Shown one piece after another: positions 13,163 to 24,800 of a stretch of DNA of 64,000 nucleotides. Source of the DNA: Crocodylus rhombifer. Taxonomy: Eukaryota; Chordata; Crocodylia; Crocodylidae. Numbering within the stretch: position 1 is the first letter of the stretch; every line of letters begins with the position of its first letter. Position numbers and translations under genes: made by a program. The DNA lies in assembly GCA_038503035.1 (NCBI GenBank), contig JAVSML010020388.1:124001-188000 (forward strand), written 5' to 3'. Below the pieces are notes generated by a model. That model ran no database searches. It worked only from the letters and a program-made list of their open reading frames with translations, and was not told where the DNA came from.

Positions 13163-13658
13163 CTAAGAATGATAATGAGATAAATTAAAATGGGTATCCA
13201 GATTAGATAGTTTAATGAATTTCTGTTTGTAATATTAAAGAAGTTATATAAGCTTAACTTAAAAAAAATGTAACTCTTTAACTGAATTTAGTTATGATGA
13301 TATTACCTACAACAGTGCGCAAAATTTAGGATGTAGTTTAAATACCGACTGGAATATTTAACAACCGAAAGTCCAAATTAGAATAATTTAAGAAATAACC
13401 ATACATATGCAGGGTCGGATTAATGTATAGGCAACTAGGCACATGCCTAGAGTCCTGAGCTGCAGGGGGGCCCTGGTCACCCCATTTGCCTCTCTTCCCC
13501 TCCTCTCCACTGGCCTTGCCCCTGCTGCAGCTGCTTCCTAGCACCAGGGTAGGAAGGGAGGTCTGGACGGGCCCGGGGTCCATGAGTTTATTTGTTCAGG
13601 GCCCGCTAAAGAATTAATTAGGCCCTGTATATACATATGACAGGAATAAAAGCATTAC
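13163..13658. other. KLHL13 intron of 496 bp between the BTB exons
   Basis: A short intron with donor GTAATG (13658-13653, minus strand) and acceptor TTAG (13166-13163). Nearly half of it is the MITE at 13410-13627. The remainder is AT-rich, with no other feature seen. Confidence 0.93.
13410..13627. mobile_element. Nonautonomous DNA transposon (MITE) inside the BTB intron
   Basis: The left end reads CAGGGTCGGATTAAT. The right end, read in reverse, gives CAGGGCCTAATTAATT, so about 15 bp of imperfect terminal inverted repeat are visible. The interior is GC-rich (GGCCCTGG, CCCCTCCTCTCC), unlike the AT-rich intron. ATACATATG occurs just outside both ends, though four bases further out on the right, so it may be an eroded target duplication. 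The CAGGG start suggests hAT type; there is no coding capacity. Confidence 0.7.
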
Positions 13659-13791
13659 CTGTGAACATAGCCTTGAAATAATCACTAGCTGATGCCATCA
13701 TAGCTCTATGAACAGGAAAAACTTCATCACCATCTCCTGGTACTAATGTCACATCACAAAGCAAGCCTTCTATTCGCAGTTGGTCAAAACC
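13659..13791 (-). CDS. KLHL13: KLHL13 exon: first half of BTB domain
   Basis: This 133 nt exon is entered in phase 0 and left in phase 1. Acceptor TTTTGTAG precedes 13791 and donor GTAATG begins at 13658. It encodes [20 protein letters not shown], then [17 protein letters not shown] and FKAMFTG. The LLCDVTL...F.VHRA.MAS.SDYF.AMF pattern is the canonical BTB/POZ start, including the conserved Asp of CDV and the HR..MA.AS..F core. The glycine codon after MFT is split with the next exon. The domain dimerises and recruits CUL3 in this family. Confidence 0.97.
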
Positions 13792-14609
13792 CTACAAAAC
13801 AAAATAGAAATTTGAACGGACTATTCAAACAGAAGTGACAGTACAGTAGGTTGTTGCGTTTGCTTTAAGTAAATTTATTTCATTTTCAATACTTATACTC
13901 CCTGGTAATTATTTGAAACATCAGATTAAGTTCTGGATTTCCATTCTAACACAATCTGATGTCCTTACATATACACAGAAGTACGCACAGACACTTTTTT
14001 ATAATGAGGTAGGCATAGATTTTTTGGATCAGAATCATCTTTAAAAAATACTTATCTTAGACAAATGCAGGATGCATGTCTGTCCCAGGTATATTTTCTG
14101 TTCCATACTGGTCTTTTCAATGTACTGTACAGCCCAAGAGTGTGTGAGATGCTGCAACTTGAGGTTAGGGAAGGGAAGAAAGGGCGAGTTTTACCCAACT
14201 AGCATCTTGGTCAATTTTTATTATCAAGGTTTATAATGTAAATCTCCCCAGTGTATTAGTATTTCTGATGTAGGTCCCATTTGCTGAGAAGTCAGAGCGC
14301 CCAACAACAATAAACTGGATCTCAGATTATAATGACACCTTAAGAAAGGGTTTCTCAGGACAAACCAGCCTTGGGTATATTTAAAGATTAATCATCACTG
14401 GCTCCATTCATGCAGGGCAAGGACTAGCACCCTCTTCCTTTATCCCAACACAGCAATTTTTTAGAATTTATAAGGACAGAAGAATAAAATAAGGTATGTA
14501 AACAACCTTTACAAACTGGACCAATCTTTATTAAAAGTCTTGAAGTAATTTTTCATTTTTTAAACAAATGATTATATAATGCAAAAAGGCATGAAAAAGC
14601 TCAGTATTG

Positions 14610-14665
14610 GGAGATTCTCTTCTCCCCCCACCCAGAGAAGTGCTATAACCACTACGTTACAGAGC
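14610..14665 (-). repeat. SINE head fragment
   Basis: The minus strand reads GTAACGTAGTGGTTATAGCA then CTTCTCTGGG, an A-box-like head of the same SINE family as at 4100-4255. No B box follows within the recognisable part. Confidence 0.5.
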
Positions 14666-14759
14666 AATTTTTCTCTTTGCTTGCTTGATCTGGCCACATG
14701 ATGCTGGCATGCACATCTGACAAGAAGTCCAGCTTGAACAGAAGAGGTACCCAATGGTG

Positions 14760-14880
14760 AGCTGACTCTCCTGGGAAGTGGGAGATGTGGGCTGCAATCC
14801 CTTTGGAGTGAGGGAGGTGTAGAGCCAACGCCTGCCACTTCTTCGTGGGCAACTGCTCTAACTGGTCCCTACCAGGCAAA
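14760..14880 (-). repeat. tRNA-derived SINE copy
   Basis: Minus strand: GGACCAGTTAGAGCAGTTGC at the head, GGGATTGCAGCCC in the B-box position, then CATCTCCCACTTCCCAGGAG. This last block matches the copy at 4100-4255 almost base for base. The shared order in two distant places shows an interspersed family. Confidence 0.6.
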
Positions 14881-17800
14881 AGCAAAGCAGCACCACAACC
14901 ACTCGCACGGTCAGCCTTCAGCTGCCTCCGGGTATGGCAGCGAGTTAGGCATATCTGAAGAACACCCAATGGAGCGGGTCTGTCTGGGAGCTTGGGGTCT
15001 TCCCATCTCCAAAACGGACCCAACAACTTGGGCAGGTCACAGAGGCACCAGGACATCTTTAAGCTCCAAACTATAAGCATGTAGTGTGATTTCTGACTCC
15101 CGAGGCAGGGTCAAACTGGACCACTTTTGCTGAGTTAGCATTTTGGACAATCCACTAATTATAAACCAGCCCTTCCACTACTTTCAACAACCAAATCAAT
15201 GCATTTCAGTGAATCCCATGATGTGTCCCTGTAGCCTTTACACCAAACCTTCTGAAGCTAGCCCCTGGAGATAACAGACATTAAGGGTAGAAGATTCATT
15301 CTTTCAAGAGTAGAATCTAAAGGGAAAAAAGCTCTGCTAGTCTTCAAACAGAGCTACCTGCTGCAGTACTGGCTGCCATACTTGCAAATGAAGTAAAAGT
15401 CTCTCTGCTCCAGAACTGATGATTGAAGTCACTTTCTGATAAAACTGGGAACTGAAGACACAGCAACCTGCACACCACCTTTCTGCTTCTCTGAGGGCCC
15501 TTTACAGCACTGAATCCACTGTCTGACTGTGGGGATCTTTATAGCTCAAGATGCCTTCCCATGGGAAGGTAATCAATTTACCCATGTCAGTAACCTTGGT
15601 TCTGCCTCGAGGGAAATCCTTCCAGGAGGTTAACTTTGGTTTTGTAAAAGCTTCAGGAAGAGGCGATTTTCCATCAAGTGACTCTATGGCACTGCCTTGC
15701 ATCTCTTGGAGCTCACTAGAAACCCTTAAGAGACTTGGAAATAAAGTTTAGAACAGTTTGCTCTATCCCAAAGTGTGGAGGACAAGGAATACCAGATGGA
15801 GGAAAATGGCAACTACTGGTGCTCTCATTATAAGTCACAGAAAAGTCCTACTTCGGGTTTGTCTGAAAAAACCTTGTGAGCTATTTATCTGCACTATCAA
15901 CAAATGTTAGAACAGAAATGAATTCTTCAGGGAATCATCCCATGTGAGGCTATGAGAACACAAGCAAGTTGCTATGACTGGAGCCTCCGGTGCAAATTTA
16001 TAACACATTAACCACATACCCTGTCTTCTGCGGTAAATACAAGATAACTTATCCCAGTTCCACTGAGGAACAAGCTCTTCCACACAGGGCAAGAGCTCAT
16101 GCATAAGCCATTACTCCCAAGTAGTTAAGATGTTAAATTACGCCCCCCTAGCCTGTTCATGTAGACATGCCCTGAGTAAATTTGTACTCAGAGACTGACA
16201 GGACTGTGTGGGTTTCGGGTTTGAATTCTAGCAGAAATCAGAACAAAGATGAGGCACTTTGTACAGTTTGGCACTTTAGAGCCTCAGGTGTCTGTGAGAG
16301 GATTAAACTTATCAGCCAAAGAGAAGTCATTACCATGGGAGTTTGGGTGACCTACCCGACAAAAGCAGAATTTAGTCCAAAGAAGGCAAGAGCCCAGGTT
16401 TAAAGAGTTGTCACCACCACAAGAGTTAGTTTTGGCCAAACCACTTCTCCATGTGGAAGTAGATACAACGTGAGCACTTATTCTAGAGTTGTGTGTTTCG
16501 GTTTAATTCATTTACACCTTGCACCAAACTGTTCGCTCCTACACATAATCACTGCAAAAAAACTTCTCCTACTTAAAAACAATCAGAGGTGATATGTTAC
16601 CAATTCACAGCATCCCCAACAAGAAGTCTGTGGGTGTTTCAAAACATATGAGGGAGCAGCAGCCATGTGAAAATGCTGTACTCAGATTCCAAGATGCCAG
16701 AGGTACAGGCCGGGGTCTGTCTAGCAAACCTGCTTTATTGCAACCATAACAAATCAAACCAAGGGTTTACAATGAAGGAGTCTCTCATCTGTGGAGAAGG
16801 AGGGAGAAGAGCCTTTACCCTGCCGGAAGTCGTTGAAATACAGGCATGTCTGACCCCTTCTTTGTTAGGGGGTAAGGATACTTCCAGTGATATTAGTGAA
16901 AGCACCTGACAAATGTACAACCCTGTCTAGGCAAGTTGACCTGAGACCTGCAACCCATCACCATCCTCTAGAGCTGCTGGGACTCAGAATTCTGCTCTAA
17001 GCACATACTCCAGTTGCTGGAACAACTGAAGTGATTCTCCTCTCTGAAGCAAGGTTTCTAGGCTGGAAGGCTGGCAATAGGAAATGCAGGGCATGAAAAA
17101 GCTTACAAACTCCATACACTGCCTTATAATTACAGTTTCAGAAGGTTTTAATGTACATCAACCATTTTTTCTTCTTTACACTTAATTCTTGGGAGATCTT
17201 TTTTAAAAGTCTTTGAACACTGCTGTTGGTTATCCTACTGCAAACACTAACCCAAGTTCATAAAGCAATTAGCAAGTTTAACAGTAAGCGCACCAATCAC
17301 TATCTGGTTGTGTAAATATTTGCAATAAGATAATCTTACACTTCAAGGTCAGTTTGCTTTAGATAGTAAGGAAAGGAAAGTCAAAGTGAACACTGCATAT
17401 CTCAAGATAAACGTATTGCAGGTAAGACTGACAAGTTAAGACTACCAATGTATTCATCTTAAATTAGATCCCTTAGTTCTGAAGAATACACCCAAGAGAC
17501 AAGTATATGTTAACAGTTGTGTTCATCTATAAGAAGGGAACAATTTTTGAAGGGTGCTTACTTCTGACATTTTAAAGTTAAAGCCAGTACACCCTGTACT
17601 GCATCAGGTACAGTTGTGTGTATAATGTGCAATGTACATACTGAAAACAATATGGTTTAAACCAAATAAGTGAATTTAATATAATTATTTTTCTGTAGCT
17701 GCACATGCCAGACGAGATAAACTAAAAGCCATTTCACACACATATGCCTGCAGAAGATAGGTGCAATGATTATTAAAAAAAATAAATGAGGTGGCATATT

Positions 17801-18456
17801 AACAGACCTCAGAGGATAATGGAAAAATCTTTGCACCTGGAGAAAGTGCAGGAATCCCAACAGTGACTTTATGCATGGGTCAAACACTGCATTGTCCAAA
17901 GCAAAGGGAAGGCACAGATTGCTGCTAAAACAGCATTAATGGAGAGCAGTGTGTGGATGGATTAAATAATGAAATTGTCCTGCCAACTGATACGCGTGAG
18001 CTATAGGAATGCAAGGAGAAGAACATGGAATTCTCCTTCTGATATCTTTAGCAAGGTTCAGAAAGGTGAGGCTAAAAAAAGGCAGCTAAATAAAAACTGA
18101 CTTTCATCAAAAGAAAGTGAAAGCCCAATTCTGTAAACTTCAACTTGGTAGATAAGGCTAACAGTGAAGAAGAATATAATTAGAGGAAAATGTCGGGTTG
18201 TCCCAACAGCTGATGTGGACCGAATTTTCAAATGGTAAAAGAAAAAAAAACAAAAAAACAAAACTTTTTTCATGACAAAACGAGATTTCTTGTGTAGCAA
18301 AAACTCATTGGGATAGGCACGGGCGCACACGCAAGTTGCCATGAGGTAAACTGGGACATGAACTGGGACACTTGTCAGCAACTGCCTGTGAAAACCCTAC
18401 CACCCGTTCTCAGGACAGGTACAATACCACACGTGGCAATACACGGTGCTACTTAC

Positions 18457-18598
18457 CTGTAGTACCACAGAACTGTGAGTGTTGCTGGTGAAAAATCTGG
18501 TGGTCCCTGTCTTCGAAGACTGTAGATGGGCAGACACGCCCATATCGCTGCTACCGAGAGACACTTTCATGTGAGGATCTTCCTCTTCCACCAGAGAT
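18457..18598 (-). CDS. KLHL13: KLHL13 exon: N-terminal region before BTB
   Basis: A 142 nt internal exon: one base completing a codon, then 47 codons, ending in phase 0 at CAG. The acceptor is AATCTTTTTAG before 18598; donor GTAAGTAG starts at 18456. It encodes [19 protein letters not shown], then [15 protein letters not shown] and [11 protein letters not shown], which joins GFDQLRIEG of the next exon. This acidic and serine-rich stretch precedes the BTB domain in KLHL13. The exon has no upstream in-frame ATG of its own; the first internal ATG is at 18570-18568 (the M of HMKVSLG). Isoforms could begin there, or in an upstream coding exon that ends with two bases of a codon. Confidence 0.95.
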
Positions 18599-19124
18599 CT
18601 AAAAAGATTTTAAAAAACCAACCTTAATTCACATCTGTTTCCATTAATCATTGGTACACACTGAAACCAGAGTGGGGGAAAAGTTCTTCTGATTTCAGGG
18701 CGAGTTGAATCATGTCCTTATGATTCCTGAAATCGACCCAAGGGGAACCTGATGCGTTTATGGGTTGTGAATAGTTTAAATACCTCAGTGTCCCTTTCCA
18801 GCTTTTCAATAAAGACCAGTAAGAGTTTTGATAAGCAGTCTAAAACAGAGCTAATTCAATTTTAAAAAGAAAAATATAGAATTGGATACTCCCCTACAAA
18901 TTTATCTCCATTAGAATTTCAACTCAGTTTAAGATGCTTTGCACTCTCTCAGATTTGTGCATCAAATGGCCATTTGAAAATATTGATGCAAAAGGTATTC
19001 TTAGGGGTTTAAAAGATTAATTTTTACAGATTAAGCCATCTTGATTGATTATGGGAGAAAAAAAAAGCGATAAGAGGTTTCTTATATAGAGTTGCACACA
19101 AGCTTCAGACCACATCTCAGGGAC

Positions 19125-19240
19125 ATGCAACTCAAAGGGGCTTTCTGGATCAGCTAGTCCAGCCCCCAGGCAAATGGATCAAACAGCCCTTTTCATACAG
19201 CGCGACGGTTCAGACCATCTGGGGACATTACTGCCTCTGA
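19125..19240 (-). mobile_element. CR1 3' tail fragment
   Basis: The plus strand carries CAGCTAGTCCAGCCCCCAGG after a CTTTCTGGATC block. This is the reverse complement of the CR1 tail (CCTGGGGGCTGGACTAGCTG...). No coding part remains. Confidence 0.65.
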
Positions 19241-19568
19241 AAAAATATTTGCCAAATATTAAGTGGGAATTTCTTTTAAAAAAATCAGTGTTTTAAATTG
19301 CCACAATGCTGCTGGCTTGCTCCTTTCATCTTGTGATTTCACAAATTTATAAAAATGTGTCTGACATCCAAGATCTATACTTATATAAATGCTGTTTTAT
19401 TTATATTTAAATAAAAATATACAAATGCAAGGGTCTAAGCACACAGTTTATATATAGTCCAAGAAACAACATATTTTGGTTTGTAAAATATCTGGGCATT
19501 ACAACTTTAAACTACAATTAGCTAGTCTCAGTATCTGCTGATTTGTTTAATGTAATAAGTTATCAGAG

Positions 19569-19630
19569 CGCACACTGCAAGCTTCCATAGCAATCGGATG
19601 CACACTGCATGCTTCTACAGCAATTTGCAA
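19569..19630. repeat. Imperfect 31 bp tandem duplication
   Basis: GCACACTGCAAGCTTCCATA at 19569 is repeated as GCACACTGCATGCTTCTACA at 19600. Both copies are followed by GCAAT, with a few substitutions between them. Confidence 0.85.
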
Positions 19631-21796
19631 GCCTATTATTAACTCACAGAACACAGGATGCAAAAAATCCCTTTCTTAAATCAAGCATTCATAATACATA
19701 ACCAATGTGGATAAAATTGCTGCAAATCTCAGAAATAAAAGCAATATACAGATTATAACATGCAGGTAAAAACATTGGCCTCCAAACTAGTTTCAGAAAT
19801 CACTTAAAATGTCATTGCCACAAGCCAAACTGAACTTTGAAGCTCCAACTTTTCATATTCCTCTTTCCTTGAGGAAGCCCAATTAAGAAAAGGGCTTTTA
19901 ACAAATTCTCATCAGCACAGCAGCTTCAAGTTGACTAATTAAAGCAGTTTCTGAAACTTCAGAATTTTTCTGATAGCATTAACATGTGTTCATTCAAACC
20001 CATGATTATTTTTTAGAACCAGCCATAAAGCAGATTCAGGACAAATCATTTTCATCACTAACAATGCACATGGGTTTGAAACAGAGAGATTTCATGTACA
20101 CAGACGTAACACCACCACACACTGTAGGAACGCGGGCATGTTTAAAGTCAAATGCAGTAACCTAATAATTACACATTTGAACAAATTACAATAAGTGTGA
20201 AAGCATTTCTGCAAGGAAAACTGTACAGTCAGTTTACAATTAAGAGAAGTTAAGATTTAAATCCCACTGAAAAATTTCTTTAGAAATATAAAGCAATATT
20301 TCACATTGAGTATTTTGCTCAAAGTTACACTCCAAAGTTCATCTTGGACATACAAACAGTTGAAACATTCAAGGGAAATGAGTGCAGCAGTTTCTAGTTT
20401 GGTGATCTGTAACATTTAACAAGACACTAAGTGAAACAGTTTTCAGTTCATGACTTGAACATTTTAACAAGAAACCAAGCAAACTGGCTCTGTCCTGTCT
20501 GATGGGACTGAGTGATAGGTGGCTTTATTTGCCAGCCATAACTTTCTATGCCACATTTCTCAAAAAGAATGGTCTTTTTTTGGTGTAGCAGGAAGGACAA
20601 AGGATCACGAAGATTCGATTTTAAATTACATTTCCTTTCACAGAAATGTAGCCATTTTTATTGGAAGCTGAAGATAACCATAGAAGCAGTGACTTTCATT
20701 CAACATTTCAACTCAAAGAAAGAAGGTTCACACCTCCCATACAAAATAACTAGAAAGACAGGTAGGAACACTTCCTTGCCAAAATTTTTAAAGGGCTTTT
20801 AAGATTTTGGCAATAATGCACCATGCTGAACCTAGACACTCAGACATATGCACTATGAGGTTTGCAACAAAGGTAAGGCCTTGCCCATGAAAGCCGTTTT
20901 TTTTCTCTTTTTCTGTCGTGATAGTAATAATGGAAGCATAATTACTAACAGGGTGCTGGTGAGCATTACCACATTTTAATTACCAAGACATCCACATCCA
21001 TTCTTCATAGGCTTTAAAACAGGCCATAACAACAGTTAACTGTTTCCACTAATTCTTCCACCATTGCTAGCACAGCTGCAAATTAAAAAAGCAAACCTAA
21101 CCACAGTAACTCAACCAAGAGGTACAATAATTTGCACCCAAGGTGTACTACTAGGGGATTTGCTTTCCCCCTCCCCAAGGTTTAAAGCATGCGCTGTGTA
21201 TTGACATGAACATAAGAAATGAGAGCTGAGCTATACAAACAGTTTACTCTCTTTACAGCAAAATTCTCTTTCAAGCTGCAGAGATAAAGCAGAGCAGTCA
21301 CTTCATTAACACTGGCTATATTGCTCTACTTTGATAAGGATTTATTTTATAAATTGAAAAAGTTATCTTTAGATTTTATCTGGAAACTTCTGCTTAACCA
21401 TGTTCTGATCTTTGACCTTTGTCCAAATACTTATTTGAACAGCACACGGGGCATGCGTGAGTGCATGCGTGTTTAAGGGAGGGAGCTACAAGGATTTCAT
21501 CTTTTTGCCTCCTAATTTTGAGATAATAGCCAAATATAGAAAAATAGAGATACAGAACAAAAAGCTCTCAGTTTAAGCTCTTCTGAAGACAAATGCCTTA
21601 TTCTGTTATTCCACAGACCAGCATTCTCGCATGTTCATTTTATACAGATGCAGTTTGCAGTATGTCATTTTGTTCCTATCAGTCATCTCTCTCTCTCTCA
21701 CACACACAAACACAGAGTAAAATCTTAAATTATAAAATGTAAGCTTGAACACTAAAAAAATACAAAAGTCAAGGTTTTAATATCAGTTTTAACTTG

Positions 21797-21860
21797 GGCA
21801 GATCATGCTAATATGTACATATTACTCTGGCAGATCATGCTAATATGTACATATTACTCT
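21797..21860. repeat. Exact 32 bp tandem duplication
   Basis: The 32-base unit at 21797-21828, beginning GGCAGATCATGCTAATATGT, is repeated with no mismatch at 21829-21860. Identity implies a very recent duplication or an assembly artefact. Confidence 0.97.
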
Positions 21861-24800
21861 TTGAGCTACATTACAGGACCCTAAATTTTTACCCTCTGGA
21901 AAGGCATTTGGTGACCTATTGGCACTACCAAATTACTTCCTAGAATATCTCTTGGATATTAAGGAAACAAAAAACACCAGCCAACCATAAGATATATTTT
22001 ATTACTTCCCAAGCAAATCAAGCTCATTCAATCAGAACTGTATCTTAGTCAACACTTTCTATCTTCATATAGTTTCACCTGAACTTCCAGCCAGTCATTT
22101 AGAGTTTCAAAAGTTAGCTCTCTCTGAGCTCCTATTCGATAGCCCCTTCCCGTAGCCTCACACCAGAAAGGGGAGGAGGCACTTGAGGCACCTCTTGCAA
22201 AAAGACCATAAATGCTTCAGAAAGAATAAGTGCTCTCTCCATTGTATAGACAGTGCCAATAAAAAACTGGAATATGCCCAAGGTCTAAAAGTAAGTTAAT
22301 ACCAGGGACTGGAAACAGGCCCCTGATATCCTCATCCACAGTGCTCATTGAAAAATGCTGCTTCCAAATGACCAAGTCCCCAGCCCCAACCCTGACAGCA
22401 GCAAGTCTTTTTATTAACATGGCATTAAAAACTCATCTCTGCACACAGTGATAATGCTCATTTCCTAAATGTTTTCAGTACCGATGAGTACACAAAGTAA
22501 AGGCAAAAGACACGTGCCATAAGGAAAGAAACATTTAGTTTCTTTTTTGTTTCAGATTGAGTCAAAATTGAAACTGACTTTAAATTATGTCCATTAACCA
22601 GGTTTTCATGAAAGTGATTTTTTTGCTACTCATTCCTGAAACACATGACTCATCCAACATTATAGAACACTGAACTGGTAAAAAATATAAGGTATATATA
22701 GTTCAGGCACTGTTACCAAAAGCATTTTATTTGTATTCATTAACACTGGCCTGCCAAGCCCTATAATTAATTAGGTAATAATGAATGTAAATATATTGAC
22801 TGGCGCTTTATACTAAGTACAGTATATCACGATTAGGCACAGTAGCAAAGGAGAAAGCCAATTCATTTTCTAATTAATTCTATTGTTCTGATCAATAGAA
22901 GTCATTAAATAAGAAGTACAGTAATAGCATTCTTTGATCAGGATAAAAAAGTTGATACAGGCAAAGCTAGAGCAACTGCAATAACGTACAACAACAATTT
23001 CACAACAAGTTGTTACAAATGTGAATATTAACACTACTTTAAATTAAATAGAAGTGGGGGGGGGGACACGACGACACACCAGGCAGTTTTCTTCAATTAT
23101 TAAAAGATTAGGAGAATGCTGTGGTTAGATATGGAATGAATCTAGGAAGTACCACAGCAGATGAAATCAGTGCTTCATTATTTAACAGCTTGACCCAGCA
23201 GGAAGGTACCGATAATTGTGTACGAACCAGCTCACAATTACCTGCTTTGGGGCATGACTTCTTAAAAAGCAGGGTTTGGTCCCAGCTAATATAACTGAGG
23301 ACGTTCATATTTTATGTAAACATCTAGCCTTTCTATCTCTTCTAATGGTTATATTCTAAGTCATACTCTGCTTTTCAACATAATTCGATGTCACCTTGCT
23401 TTTACAGCAGGGGTGCTCATGTCCTCTCTCGATTTGCCTCGTCTGTACCATTCACTTTTGGTACCTTTATCATGTTTCCTTTCACTCGTCTCCTCTCAAT
23501 CTCAAATCCTTTCGATCTCATCCACCTGCCAAAGATTACATGGAAACCCTTTTAGAAGCACGAGTGGAACCGCAACCAGCCAAGTTCTGAAATTTCTCTC
23601 TAAAGAACATTTAAGGAACAGAGCAGTTGAACAGTGATGGGGAAAAAAATCAGTTCCCCTTCATCAGTTTGGAGGGTAATACTGCAGTAGTCTTTTGACA
23701 ATACTGAAGCACCCTAGAAAAAGCAATCAAATTCAAATATAAGGAAGAGAAAGTCAAAAGTAGCTATTTAGACTGTCATTCAACACCTATCTTGTCATTG
23801 TTTGAAAGACATAATAAAACTCAATGGCTCTTAACTATCAGTTAGATGGTTCAACATACAATTCCTTTAAATCAAGCCATAATGCCCTGTACAAATGTAG
23901 CTAAAGGAACTACAAGTACATTTAAGACTCGACTTAATTGGTAGAAATTAAAAAAAAAAAGTGCCCAGTGTCCCAGTGAGAGGATGTAATGAATTTCCAG
24001 TTTTATCATCACCACCTCCAGATTCATGTGCTGTCACCCCCTAGCACAAGACTTGGGGAGAGGTTATAGTTTCAAACAATCCAACCATCAGAGTACAGGA
24101 TTTGAGATACAGTCTGAAAAAAAAAAGACACGTTCATCCTCCAGGCAGACCCGTGGGTTTTGCAGGTCTACTCCCTACCTTAACACCATACAACACCTCT
24201 TCTGCAAGGATCCTTGCCACTTGCCTTTTCTGATCACACTTTCTACCTGCCCTTACTAGGAGACAGCTCCCCTTAGCTGTCTGTTTTAACAGCAATGGCA
24301 TGAATATTCAAAAGGAAAGTCTAATCTCAACCATCAACCAAGAGTTTAAGTTTCCTAAAAAGCATTTGTGGGTTGACTATGCCCCACTTTATCCTTTCTT
24401 AATCTTTTCTTCACTGAACTACAAAATCTTCTGCTCTTCACATGTATTACCATAGTTTGCATGTCTACCTTTCCTAACAGATAGCAAATCAAGTGATAAA
24501 AATGTTACCCATTTCTCCACCTACCTATTCACTGCAACTGGACATGGAACTAAATTGGTCTGAGTTCCCAGTGCTGCGTAAGACATTTCTAGAGTATCTG
24601 ACCTCGCACTAAAAGTATCTGCATTTGCAGTAGCATTATTACCTTACCTTTACTCAACAAACTCGACGACACTAAGATACAGCAAAATCTTAGCTTAGGT
24701 GCCACTGGATAGCATACGTATCTTCTGTATCATTACACATTGGAGTAAGAAGTCCCATGGAACAGTGAAGCACTCCCTCCTTGAATTGCCTAGGATCTGG

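Larger units (their letters stand above)
13792..18456. other. KLHL13 intron of 4,665 bp
   Basis: Lies between the N-terminal exon and the first BTB exon, with donor GTAAGT at 18456 and acceptor TTTTGTAG at 13792. It contains tRNA-like SINE pieces at 14610-14665 and 14760-14880. The rest is AT-rich with no domain-bearing frame. The open frames at 14572-15080 overlap the SINE region. Confidence 0.85.

Noticed and set aside
24640..24680. Minus-strand AAAG|GTAAGG as a KLHL13 5' exon end
   Set aside because: Only a donor-like match. The preceding sequence has stops in the useful frame and no acceptor.
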